Origin: Phenylobacterium sp. J367
Lineage (GTDB): Bacteria; Pseudomonadota; Alphaproteobacteria; Caulobacterales; Caulobacteraceae
DNA length: 64,000 nt
NCBI RefSeq assembly: GCF_024699985.1
Contig: NZ_JAJONA010000002.1
Location: 1-64,000, forward strand
Direction: 5' to 3'
Shown here piece after piece: positions 30,801 through 38,634 of the stretch. The position numbers and the translations under genes are program-made. Position 1 is the first letter of the stretch. Every line of letters starts with the position of its first letter. The notes below the pieces were generated by a model, which ran no database searches, was not told where the DNA came from, and saw only the letters and a list, made by a program, of their open reading frames with translations.

Positions 30801-32126
30801 AGGGCCTGGGCCGCTCGCACCGGACCAACCAGGCCGTGGCGCCGCTGTTCCGGCCGGTGACCACGGACATCCACGGCGAGAAGCGGTTCACGTCGACCAT
30901 CGCGCGGCGGTTGGACAGCCTGGGCGCCCTGACCCGGGGCGAGCGGCGGACGGCCGGCAACGGCCTGTTCCGCGCCGAGGACAACCTGGAAAGCCCCTGG
31001 GCGCACCGGGCGCTGCAGGCCTTCTACATCGGCCTGCACTTCGGCAACGTCGAGGCGATGGACCGCGAGACCTTCGAGGCCAAGACCGGGCTGCGGCTGC
31101 TCGACCATGAGGGCAACCTGAAGAAGTCCGATGACATGCCGCCGATGAACACCTTCCTGAACCGGCTGCTCGCCTTGCGGATCGCCGACCAGAACAGCCT
31201 GTTCGCCGCCTTCGACGCGATCCTCGGCTCGATCCTGGAGCGGGCCCAGGCGTCCGGTGCGCTGGACCGGGGCATGGAGGACATCGTCGCCGACGACGTG
31301 GTGATCTCGGACGAGGAGGTGATCCGCACCGACGCCGTCACCGGCGCGGAGACCCGGCTCACCCGCTTCCAGGTCCGCACGGTGCGCCAGCTGACCTCGG
31401 CTGAGGACGCCCTGACGGGCCTCGACCGGGACGGTGTGATCTTCGCCGTCAACAGCAAGTCCGGCCGCGCCGCCATCGTGGTCCAGGGGCTGACCACGAC
31501 CAACGACGACGACCGGCTGATCCCCCGCCGTGCGCCTGATCCGCCCGGAGAAGCGCTCGATCGCCTCGCTGAAGGGGTTCGAAGAGTCGGCGTGGGAGGA
31601 CGCCGGCGAAGCGGCCTGGCGCGCGGCGTGGGACGCCGAGATCGCCCAAGCCGACCCATGGGTCTCGCGCGACCTGGTGCTTGTGTCGGGGCTGCTGCTA
31701 CCGATCTGGTCGAGCCTGCCGGACAAGGCGACCTCGGTCCGCCGGCTGAAGGCGCCGGACGGCCGGCGCTGGCTGGGCCGTGTGCTCGACCCGGGTCAGG
31801 TCCCGCAGCTGAAGGTGGCCTTGGGACTGACCGACACCGCCAGCGCCTTCGCCGACGGCGCCGCGACCGCCCCGCTCGTTCTCGAGGAGGGCGCCGCTCT
31901 CTCCCTGGCGGGCGGCCTGTGGCTGCGGCGCGCCAAGGTAATGGATCGCTACCGGATCGAGGTGGTCGGGGCCGCCACTCAGCGCTCGGCGTTCACGGCG
32001 CTCGGCTGCTTCGTCGAGATCATCGCCTACACACCGAGGGTGTTCGTGCCGGTCGACCAACCCGAGGTCCTGACCGCGGTCCTGGCGAAGTGGCCGGTGC
32101 AGACAATGTTGCCGGCTGCGGCGTAG
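27875..32126 (+). CDS. Strawberry-notch-like methyltransferase-helicase, frameshifted
   Basis: About 1415 residues. The N-terminal third is an adenine-methylase-like domain: RRSEEQVALDQFSTPPQLGA, VLEPSAGSGLLA and the catalytic NPPF at 28500. The centre is the Sno-type helicase: GDGTGCGKGREIAGV (Walker A near 29290), VIVFDEAHAMANA (DEAH) and VSATGATTPENLAY. The C-terminal helicase part has VFSDAGGTGRSYHAD and IQGLGRSHRTNQ, then the strawberry-notch C-terminal domain. Frame changes near 29660, 30368 (one C missing in a C-run) and 31530. Such proteins are widespread on large plasmids and phages and are thought to act on incoming DNA; the exact role is unknown. Confidence 0.85.
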
Positions 32127-32156
32127 GTCCGGCCTCGAACGGTTCCGAAGCCGAAA

Positions 32157-32184
32157 AGCCCCGCCCGGTCCGCTGGGCGGGGCT
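32157..32184 (+). terminator. Terminator hairpin after the strawberry-notch gene
   Basis: AGCCCCGCCC at 32157-32166 pairs perfectly with GGGCGGGGCT at 32175-32184 over an 8-base loop, 30 bases after the stop. The same stem sequence, with a T-rich tail, follows ssb at 38229. There is little T-run here. Confidence 0.6.
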
Positions 32185-32277
32185 GTCGCGTGAGACGGGC
32201 TCCACGAGGGCCCGCCCTAGCTGCCAGGCGCATGGGAAAGGGGGAGGAAGGGGGGAGCCGGGCGAGCCGGCCTGGGA

Positions 32278-32679
32278 ATGGGTCCCGGGCCGGCGCTGGA
32301 CCTGGCCATGCTGCACCCCTTTCCTCCGACCGTCGGCTCCTCCTCGCCCTGGGGACCGATCCAACACCTGACCCCCCTGGGGCCGGACGCCGTCGCCGTC
32401 TCGACCGCGTCGCACGGGGGCATCCGCGTCTCCCTGACCGCGCTGTCCCGGATCCCCGAACCGCTACAGGCGACCGCCTACAGCGGCGCCGGCTGGTTCG
32501 AGGAGGATTGCGACTGGGCGATCCCTTACCTCGCCCTGGGCCTCGACGCCTTCGAGCCCGACGCCGCGCGGGCCGCCGAGGTGTGGGCCGCGGCCGTCCA
32601 CACGGTGAAGCGCTATCACCCGCAGCACGCGGCGACGCTGGGCGCGGACAGTGAACCGGGGGGCCGCCCCCATGGCTGA
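32278..32679 (+). CDS. DUF7007-like hypothetical protein
   Basis: A 133-residue frame; the true start may be ATG 32308. The pattern SSPWGPIQHLTPLGPDAVAV, STASHGGIRVS and EEDCDWAIPYLALG fits DUF7007, a family of unknown function carried by alphaproteobacterial plasmids. The acidic-aromatic core and lack of signals suggest a cytoplasmic protein. Its stop overlaps the radC start (ATGGCTGA), so the two are coupled. Confidence 0.6.
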   Translation: MGPGPALDLAMLHPFPPTVGSSSPWGPIQHLTPLGPDAVAVSTASHGGIRVSLTALSRIPEPLQATAYSGAGWFEEDCDWAIPYLALGLDAFEPDAARAAEVWAAAVHTVKRYHPQHAATLGADSEPGGRPHG

Positions 32680-33395
32680 ACAGCGCGATCTGTTCGCGCC
32701 CGGCGTGGCGGAGGCCGCGCCGATCGGCGCCTTCACGGGCGCCGAAGGGCGCGAGGACCTGCAGGCGCGGTTCGCGGCCTTCGGCCTCGCCAGCCTGGAC
32801 GAAGGCGACACTCTTGCGCTTGTGCTCGAGCGTTGCTTAGCGCCGGGCGCCGACACCGTGGCCGCCGCCGACGCGCTGATGGCGCGGTTCGGCGGGATCG
32901 GCCGCGTGGTCGGCGCTGCCGAGGCCGACCTGGCCCGGGTGATCGGCGCGCCAGCGGCCCGCCAGCTGGGCCTGCTCCACGCCCTCCTGCTCCGCGCGCT
33001 GCAACACCCCCTGCGCCAGCGCCCGGTCCTCACCTCGAGCGAGGCAGTGCGGATCTACCTGCGCGCGCGGCTCGCCGCCCTGCCGCGCGAGGTCTTCCAC
33101 GTCCTGTTCCTCGACAAGAAGAACCAGCTGATCGCCGACGAACGGATGGCGGAGGGGACCGTCGACCACGCGCCGGTCTACCCGCGCGAGGTCGTGCGCC
33201 GTGCGCTCGAGCTGTCGGCCAGCGCAATCGTGCTCGCCCATAATCATCCGTCGGGCGACCCGGCGCCGTCCCGCGCCGACATCGACATGACCCAGCAGGT
33301 GGTGGCGGCCGCGCGCGCTGCAGATCGCCGTCCACGACCATGTGGTCGTGGCGGGCGACCAGGTGGCGAGCCTGCGGGGCCTGGGGCTGATGTAG
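32672..33395 (+). CDS. radC: RadC/JAB (MPN) domain protein, one frameshift
   Basis: From ATG 32672 the N-terminal helix-hairpin-helix region (LMARFGGIGRVVGAAEADLA) precedes the MPN+/JAB metalloprotein core: EVFHVLFLDKKNQLIADERM, EGTVDHAPVYPREVVRRALE and the zinc motif AHNHPSGDPAPSRAD. A frame change near 33318 leads to IAVHDHVVVAGDQVASLRG and a stop at 33395. Length of about 240 residues is normal. RadC homologues are common in mobile elements; a repair role is doubtful and the substrate is unknown. Confidence 0.85.
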
Positions 33396-33436
33396 GCGGC
33401 CGGGGTCGTGGGAGGGGGAGGAAGGGCGGGTCCGGG

Positions 33437-33455
33437 TGCGCTCGATGGGAGCGCA
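33437..33455 (+). promoter_or_regulatory. Hairpin in the gcrA leader
   Basis: TGCGCTC at 33437-33443 pairs perfectly with GAGCGCA at 33449-33455. It ends 15 bases before ATG 33471 and abuts the ribosome-binding site CTGGAGG, so it could control translation or act as a single-strand element. Confidence 0.4.
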
Positions 33456-33470
33456 TCTGGAGGAATTCCG

Positions 33471-33977
33471 ATGTCCGAATCCGGCTGGTCCGAGACCCGC
33501 GTCACCACACTGTCCCAGCTCTGGCTCGACGGCCTATCGGCGTCGCAGATCGCCAAGCAGCTGGGCGGGGTCACCCGCAACGCCGTCATCGGCAAGGTCC
33601 ATCGCCTGGGGCTGAGCGGCCGGGCGGCGGCCTCCGCGCCGTCCCGCGCGCCGCGAACCGCGACCCCTCGGCCCAAGCGGCCGCGCCGGGTCGCCGCGGC
33701 GGGCCCTGTCGTCCGCAAGCCGCCCGTCCGACTGGCCGCCCAGGATTGGACGCCGGCGCCAGAGGGCCCGGGGCTGATCGGGGACATGGCCCTGCTGGGC
33801 GCCCACGTCTGCAAGTGGCCGATCGGCGATCCCAAGAGCCCCGATTTCAGCTTCTGCGGACGCCAGGCCGACGGCCGCTATTGCGCCGCGCATGAACAGA
33901 CGGGCGTGCGACCCGGGACGGCTTGGCGCGCCGATCGTGATCCGATCGTCAGGCGCGCCCTGGCCGGCCTGCTCTGA
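33471..33977 (+). CDS. gcrA: GcrA-family cell-cycle regulator
   Basis: Intact, 168 residues, behind CTGGAGG. GcrA binds methylated GANTC promoters with the housekeeping sigma factor in Alphaproteobacteria. The N-terminal DNA-binding domain is nearly canonical: GWSETRVTTLSQLWLDGLSA, SQIAKQLGGVTRNAVIGKVH and RLGLSGR. A basic proline-rich linker leads to the C-terminal sigma-binding domain with HVCKWPIGDPKSPDFSFCGR and YCAAHE. As a plasmid-borne paralogue it may tune host cell-cycle genes or plasmid promoters during establishment. Confidence 0.9.
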   Translation: MSESGWSETRVTTLSQLWLDGLSASQIAKQLGGVTRNAVIGKVHRLGLSGRAAASAPSRAPRTATPRPKRPRRVAAAGPVVRKPPVRLAAQDWTPAPEGPGLIGDMALLGAHVCKWPIGDPKSPDFSFCGRQADGRYCAAHEQTGVRPGTAWRADRDPIVRRALAGLL

Positions 33978-34000
33978 CCCTCCGGACACGGAGCAAGGCC

Positions 34001-34546
34001 ATGATGCCCTCCCCTCTTCTGTGCTACGCGCGGATGGACACCGAGGTCCCGACGCCTGCCCAGCGCTTCAACGGCGGCGGGATGAAGGTCCCGCCGTTCG
34101 GCGACATCGCCGCCTGGCTGGCCGAAATCGACCGCCAAGCGGGCCTCATGCGGCCCAGCCGACGTCTCTACGAGCGGTTTGACCGCACCGCTCGGGCGCT
34201 CACGCCCGACCGCATCCGCAGGTGCGACGACGGCGTTTCGGTCGCCGACCTTGTCGTTCGGCTGCGGGCGGCGCGCCACCCGGGCGGCCAAGACCTCCAC
34301 GGCCTGGACCGTGTCTGGTCGCGAGCTGAGCTCGGGGTGCTGATCACCGAGGCGGTCAACCGGCAGCGGCAGCTGGCGATGGGCCGGCTTGAGGCCAGGC
34401 CCAAAGGGCCGCGCCTGGATCCTCGCCGGCTCCCCGACGCGCGGTTGGAGCACCTGATCCAGCATCACCGTGACCTGGGGCTGGTGGAGGCGCTGCGCGC
34501 TGAACGGCGCCGGCGTGACCTGGCGGGAGGCGGCCATGCGGCCTGA
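34001..34546 (+). CDS. Hypothetical protein, 181 residues
   Basis: Intact frame from ATG 34001 behind GGAG, 23 bases after gcrA. It has FGDIAAWLAEIDRQAGLMRP, LVVRLRAARHPGGQDLHGLD and an arginine-rich C-terminus (EALRAERRRRDLAGG). No family is recognised. Its stop overlaps the start of the DpdA-like gene by eleven bases, so it is probably co-translated with it, and might be a partner in DNA modification. Confidence 0.6.
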   Translation: MMPSPLLCYARMDTEVPTPAQRFNGGGMKVPPFGDIAAWLAEIDRQAGLMRPSRRLYERFDRTARALTPDRIRRCDDGVSVADLVVRLRAARHPGGQDLHGLDRVWSRAELGVLITEAVNRQRQLAMGRLEARPKGPRLDPRRLPDARLEHLIQHHRDLGLVEALRAERRRRDLAGGGHAA

Positions 34547-35412
34547 CGACGCTTCCCGGTGCCTCACGGCCGATGCGGATTTCCGCTTCTACGTCGGCGT
34601 CCACCACCCGCGACTGGCCTGGCCGCTGACCCTGCGGGGATTCCGCGTCTGCGTTTCGGCCAATGTGCTGCGGGACCGACTGGGGGATGTGCCGTTTCTG
34701 GGGTGTGACGCACCCTGGTTCCTGGACTCAGGGGCGTTCACGCAGGTTGCCCTGAGGGGGCGGGTTCGAACAGTCCACGGACGACTACGCCGCGATGATC
34801 CGGCGCTTCGCGGGGACAGGCCTGATCGCGGCCTCGACCCAGGACTACATGTGCGAAGCCGTCGCCCTGCGCGCGACGGGCCTGACGGTGCGAGGCCATC
34901 AGGCGCTCACCATCGCCCGGTTCGACGCCATCCAGGCGGCCGGCACGGCCGGCGTGCATCTCCTCCCCGTGCTGCAGGGACGCACGCCCGATGACTATCG
35001 GCACCACATCGAGGGGTATGGCGCGCGGATCGGTTACGGCGCCTGGGCGGGCGTGGGCTCACTCTGCAAGCGTCAGGGCGATCCGGATGTGATCGCCGCG
35101 ATCCTTGACGCCATCTTGTCCGACCGGCCAGACCTGCGGCTACACGGGTTTGGTTGCAAGCGGACCTCGCTTCTGGAGCCGGCGGTGCGGCGCCGGCTGG
35201 CCACAGCCGACAGCATGGCCTGGTCCTATGCGGCCCGGTTCGAAGGCCGCGATCAAAATGCCTGGGACGAAGCCGGGCGCTTCGCGCTGGGGGTCGGTGG
35301 CTGCCCCGAAGCGGTCGCGTTTCTGGCTGCACGCGCCGGGTGGCGGCGGGCGGTCGAGCGCGAGGGGGTGAGGCCCCAGCGGGGTCTCGGGACGGCCCTT
35401 TGGCTCCAGTGA
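34536..35412 (+). CDS. DpdA-like tRNA-guanine-transglycosylase-fold DNA modification protein, one frameshift
   Basis: DpdA enzymes exchange guanine in DNA for 7-deazaguanine bases. From ATG 34536: FYVGVHHPRLAWPLTLRGF, RVCVSANVLRDR, then WFLDSGAFTQVAL with the aspartate that acts as nucleophile or general base in the family. After a frame change near 34760 (G-run) come STDDYAAMIRRFAGTGL, AASTQDYMCE, LLPVLQGRTPDDYRHHIEGY and LHGFGCKRTSLL, the barrel strands of a TGT fold. About 291 residues. No preQ0 synthesis genes are in the window, so it would rely on the host's queuosine pathway; QatC at 56-57.6 kb is a QueC relative but belongs to a defence system. Confidence 0.72.
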
Positions 35413-35431
35413 CCTCGCCACCATCCGTCGT

Positions 35432-35470
35432 CCCCCACAAGGGACGCTGCGCTCAAAGCCCTTGTGGGGG
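35432..35470 (+). promoter_or_regulatory. Long perfect hairpin upstream of the DUF2493 gene
   Basis: CCCCCACAAGGG at 35432-35443 pairs perfectly with CCCTTGTGGGGG at 35459-35470 over a 15-base loop containing CGCTGCGCT. It lies 75 bases before ATG 35545 and shares the loop motif with the hairpin upstream of ssb. It may be a single-strand promoter or the terminator of the preceding gene. Confidence 0.5.
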
Positions 35471-35544
35471 GCCGCCGCCTGTCGGCGCGGGGCGGTCACG
35501 AGCCGACGGGCTCGACCCTCCAACCCCCACTCAAGGGATACCCC

Positions 35545-36478
35545 ATGCCATTCTCGCCTCTTCCCCCCCACCTCAGAGCGGTTGACGCACTACGAAGCCC
35601 AGACTCTCCTTCTCGAAGATGCTCGCACCCATCCGCCCGAAGACGCCCTGCTTCAGCTCGGCCACGGCCTGATGAACGAAGTGCTCGACCTCGTCAGCGA
35701 CTCCGCCCTGGAGGACTTCCAGACCCTGATCGGGGAGGCCCTGATCGGCGCCTTCCACTCCGCCGCCCAACGCATCGAGCGCGACGCCGACAAGGCCCGC
35801 GACACCCTGAACGGGCTGATCCGGGACTTCGATGGCTCGGAGATCCTCGACGTCGAAATCCAAGAAGCGACCCTGAAGGCCCGCACCGCGGACGTGGCCA
35901 CCCTCGCCCTGGAGATCATCCGCGACGCGGCCGCCGCCAGCTACACGACCTCGACGGGTGACGTCTGGAGCCCCTGGAAGGGCTCGGTGAAGGCGTCCCG
36001 CACCACGGCGGCGCAGATCGAAGCGCGCGACGCGATCCGGGCGAGCAAGGCCCGCAAGCATAGCGCGGCGTTCCCGGGCGCGACGATCGTGGCGTTCCGG
36101 GCGGCCCCACAGGCCGACACGGCGGATGATGCAGGGCGGATCTTCGACGCGCTGAACTGGGCCCAGACCCAATGGCCGGACATGGCGCTGGCGACCTCCG
36201 GCGCCAAGGGCGGCGAGAAGCTGGCCATCAAGTGGGCCAAGCAGAAGGGCGTGACGCTGGTCCTGGCCAAGGCCGATTTCGACCGTAACGGTCGGGCGGC
36301 GCCGTTCAGGGCCAATGACGAGATGCTGGAGCTTGATCCGGTCTGCGTCCTGACCCTGGCCAACTCGATCAATCCGAGCCGAGGCGGCAGCTTGCAGCCC
36401 TTCGGACCGGCCTTGAACCTGGCCCAGAAGGCGGCGGAGAAGGGTATCCGACACCTTCCCGTGAAGGCCCGGGCCTGA
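35545..36478 (+). CDS. DUF2493 (SLOG-fold) protein, one frameshift
   Basis: ATG 35545 behind AAGGGA begins MPFSPLPPH; a run of seven C shifts the frame near 35563, after which the protein continues LTHYEAQTLLLEDARTH. A helical middle is followed by the DUF2493 domain: RIFDALNWAQTQWPDMALAT, SGAKGGEKLAIKWAKQKGV and RAAPFRANDEMLELDPVCVL. The domain has a Rossmann-like SLOG fold predicted to bind a nucleotide-derived ligand. About 311 residues. It is typical of alphaproteobacterial plasmid leading regions; the ligand is unknown. Confidence 0.75.
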
Positions 36479-36487
36479 GGGCCCGAT

Positions 36488-36522
36488 GCGGCGGCCGCGA
36501 GGCCGCCGCTACTCCCGTTTTT
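36488..36522 (+). terminator. Rho-independent terminator after the DUF2493 gene
   Basis: GCGGCGGCC at 36488-36496 pairs perfectly with GGCCGCCGC at 36501-36509 over a GCGA loop; TTTTT follows at 36518-36522. It starts nine bases after the stop codon. Confidence 0.75.
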
Positions 36523-36690
36523 GCAGATCTTGGAGGGGCCGCGAGGGGAAGCCGGCTGGGACCGACAAGGTGGAACCCCCTCCCCTTCCCTTTCAAACCG
36601 CGCGGGCTGACCGCGATCTCGAGGCGAACCTGGTCCGGGTCCGGCCGGGTCCAAGGCGACCTCGCACGCGAGGCGGGGTCGGCGGAGCCT

Positions 36691-36724
36691 CCGGTCTTCC
36701 TCCGCTTCGCTCTGTGCAGACCGG
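36691..36724 (+). promoter_or_regulatory. Hairpin element, copy 1 of a repeated leader
   Basis: CCGGTCT at 36691-36697 pairs perfectly with AGACCGG at 36718-36724 over a 20-base loop. It belongs to a roughly 150-base module (about 36640-36790) that recurs at 37665-37815, where the stem changes to CCGGCCT/AGGCCGG, a compensatory change. It lies about 100 bases upstream of a small gene. Confidence 0.55.
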
Positions 36725-36821
36725 TGTCCACCGCCCCCGGCCCTGGGCCCGTCCGTCTCCCCGTCCCCGCCGGTCGCACGATCGCGGGATGAGCCCGCCG
36801 GTCGAAGCGAGGACGAAGACG

Positions 36822-37037
36822 ATGGCGAACATGGCGATGGCGCAGGCGGTTCTGGAACACGCGCACCAATTCTACGATGTCGGCAGCTGGTACGTGGTGG
36901 CGGAGTGCTGGGACGTCTTCTCGGTGCTCGAAGAGCTGGACCAGCAGGAAGAGCGGACCAACACTCGGTTCGAGCTCGACGACGGGGCGATCTCGCATTT
37001 CGCGCAGATCATCGCGATCGATCCCACCCTTCACTGA
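36822..37037 (+). CDS. Small hypothetical protein, about 71 residues
   Basis: The likeliest start is ATG 36822, behind GAGGACGAAG, the same spacing and style of leader as ssb; ATG 36789 is an alternative. The protein has QAVLEHAHQFYDVGSWYVVA, ECWDVFSVLEELDQQEER and an acidic end. It has no signal or membrane segment. No family is recognised. It is followed by a perfect terminator, so it is a single-gene unit. Confidence 0.6.
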   Translation: MANMAMAQAVLEHAHQFYDVGSWYVVAECWDVFSVLEELDQQEERTNTRFELDDGAISHFAQIIAIDPTLH

Positions 37038-37044
37038 GGCTGAA

Positions 37045-37077
37045 GGGCGCGGGGCCCCTACCCCGCGCCCCGCTTTT
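37045..37077 (+). terminator. Rho-independent terminator
   Basis: GGGCGCGGGG at 37045-37054 pairs perfectly with CCCCGCGCCC at 37061-37070, followed by CGCTTTT, eight bases after the stop of the small gene. Confidence 0.8.
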
Positions 37078-37664
37078 CAGCGTGAACAGGGGTCGAACGG
37101 AATCGCAGGCCTAGCGGTCGGCGACCGGGGCGCCGCTATGACTTGCGGTTGGTGATTCGTTCCGCCGCCCTCGCTCCTCCAGGCCGCCAGGCCTACAAAC
37201 CACGACCGGGGGCGGCGTTGACCGCGGCCTCGTAGTGCCAAGCCCCGATCGGCGAACCTGGACGCGAGGCCGGCTTCAATCGTCCCGAGGCGGGTTGGCC
37301 GGAGAGGCGGCCAGAGGGTCCCGGCGGCCTTCCTGCTCTCCGGCGAAGCGGGCCGCCGACGTCGGAGCGGTCGGGCGTGGCCGGGTCGCTGCTGGAGCGA
37401 CGGCCAGGCGCTGGGCGGCGGCGGGGCAGGCCTGACGCGGCAACGTCCAAGCGCCCGTATTCGGGGTCGTTGCTGTTCTCGCGCCCGGGCGTCGGACGGC
37501 GGCGAACGCGGTGGCGAATTCTGGCCGAGTCTGGGGGGCGATTCGGCTGGCTCCGGTGAGGGTCGGTCCGGAGCAGCATCATCTTCCATCATCCAGCAGG
37601 GGGGCGGCACGGCGGCAGTCGGTCCCGCGCGATCAATCACGCAAACCTAGGCCGGGACGCTCGG
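37078..37664. other. Long untranslated stretch upstream of the ssb leader
   Basis: Nearly 600 bases with overlapping open frames on both strands, none with protein-like composition or a known motif. It carries no obvious repeat. It could be an ssb leader, a structured RNA or a lost gene; nothing decides. Confidence 0.35.
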
Positions 37665-37707
37665 GGTTGAAGCCGACCTCGCCAGCGAGGCGGCGGGCCC
37701 GGACCCT

Positions 37708-37741
37708 CCGGCCTTCCTTCGCTGCGCTGCGTGCAGGCCGG
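37708..37741 (+). promoter_or_regulatory. Hairpin element, copy 2 of a repeated leader
   Basis: CCGGCCT at 37708-37714 pairs perfectly with AGGCCGG at 37735-37741 over a 20-base loop containing CGCTGCGCT. The surrounding module resembles 36640-36790 over about 150 bases. It lies upstream of ssb. Confidence 0.55.
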
Positions 37742-37818
37742 TTTCCAGGCCCGCCGGGCTTCATCCCCTCCCTTGTCCCCGTCCTTCCAGGTCGCGTGAT
37801 CGCGGCAGGGACCGCGAG

Positions 37819-37840
37819 CCGCCCGGGCTCCTCCGGGCGG
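37819..37840 (+). promoter_or_regulatory. Hairpin just upstream of the ssb start
   Basis: CCGCCCGG at 37819-37826 pairs perfectly with CCGGGCGG at 37833-37840 over a GCTCCT loop. It ends 16 bases before ATG 37857, next to the ribosome-binding site ACGGAGAAAG, so translational control is possible. Confidence 0.5.
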
Positions 37841-37856
37841 AAGACGGAGAAAGACG

Positions 37857-38221
37857 ATGCTCAACCAAGTCCAACTGATCGGTTTCACGGGCGCCGAAGC
37901 CGAAATCCGCACCACCCAGGGCGGCAAAAGGTCGCCATCCTGCGGATCGCCACCAGCCGCTACACCAAGAAGGGAAACGAAAAGAAGGACTACACGACCT
38001 GGCACACGGTCGAGATCTGGAACCAGGCCACGGTGAACTGGCTCGCCTCCAAGCCGCTCCCCAAGGGCGCCAAGGTGTTCGTCCAGGGCGAAATCCGCCA
38101 CGACCAGTACACCGACAAGGACGGCGTCGACCGCTACTTCTCGAAGGTGGTGATCGCCGCGCCGGGCCACGAGCTGAAGTCCCTCGACCGGCCGGAGACC
38201 AACCCAGCCGATGAGGGCTAA
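37857..38221 (+). CDS. ssb: Single-stranded DNA-binding protein, one frameshift
   Basis: Protects the entering single strand. ATG 37857 starts MLNQVQLIGFTGAEAEIRTT; one A is missing from the A-run near 37926, after which the OB fold continues KVAILRIATSRYTKKGNEK, TTWHTVEIWNQATVNWL and GAKVFVQGEIRHDQYTDKDG. It ends at 38221 without the usual acidic C-terminal tip DxxPF, giving about 121 residues, typical of short plasmid SSBs. Plasmid ssb genes usually lie in the leading region, as here. Confidence 0.88.
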
Positions 38222-38228
38222 CCGCCCT

Positions 38229-38263
38229 GCCCCGCCCGGTCCGCCGGGCGGGGCTTTGGCTTT
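38229..38263 (+). terminator. Terminator after ssb
   Basis: GCCCCGCCC at 38229-38237 pairs perfectly with GGGCGGGGC at 38246-38254, followed by TTTGGCTTT, seven bases after the ssb stop. Confidence 0.75.
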
Positions 38264-38337
38264 GCCGAAGACGACGCCAGTGGCTGCGACGGCCGCTGGC
38301 GTTTTTCTGCCTTCCTCATGTTGCTTTTGAAAAACGA

Positions 38338-38580
38338 CCGCTGCGCTCAGCAGCGGGATTCTAGATTCCAAGGATTCTAATTCAGGGCGGCATAAGCGCT
38401 GAAACAACAACAGGTTAGGCCGATGTTCCTGACCTCCCGGGGGCGTCTCCCTGACCCGATGGGGGATCGATCCTGACCGGACGGGGGCTTTGACCTGACC
38501 TGGCGGGGTCATCCTGACCGCTTGGGGGAGGCGCCCTCTGGACCTGTTGTATCCTGACTTGAGAATTGATTCGAGGTCAG
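38338..38580 (+). other. Probable vegetative origin (oriV) with iterons
   Basis: Five direct repeats with consensus CCTGACC, four or so bases, then a G-run start at 38428, 38450, 38472, 38494 and 38513 (spacing 22, 22, 22, 19). A sixth degenerate copy CCTGACT is at 38553. Upstream, 38355-38420 is AT-richer than its surroundings and could be the melting region, and CCGCTG/CAGCGG at 38338-38356 forms a hairpin. Helical-turn spacing next to a Rep_3 gene is the hallmark of an iteron origin. Confidence 0.75.
38553..38580 (+). promoter_or_regulatory. Inverted half-iterons, probable rep operator
   Basis: CCTGAC at 38553 faces GTCAGG ending at 38580, an imperfect inverted repeat built from the iteron core and located 55 bases before the rep start. 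Iteron plasmids commonly use such a site for dimer-mediated autorepression. Confidence 0.55.
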
Positions 38581-38634
38581 GAATGCTGGCCTAGATTTGG
38601 AGCACGGAGTCGCGGGCTGGTCGATGCGGCGCAC

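Noticed and set aside
24242-33430. Purine-rich runs (GGGGGAGGAAGGG type) upstream of the ParB-like, strawberry-notch, DUF7007 and gcrA genes as a regulatory motif
   Set aside because: They recur but vary in length and spacing and could reflect ribosome-binding sites in GC-rich DNA; too weak to list as a feature.
37077-37640. Long minus-strand and plus-strand frames in the ssb upstream region
   Set aside because: Composition is rich in arginine and proline with no motif, as expected for shadow frames in GC-rich noncoding DNA.
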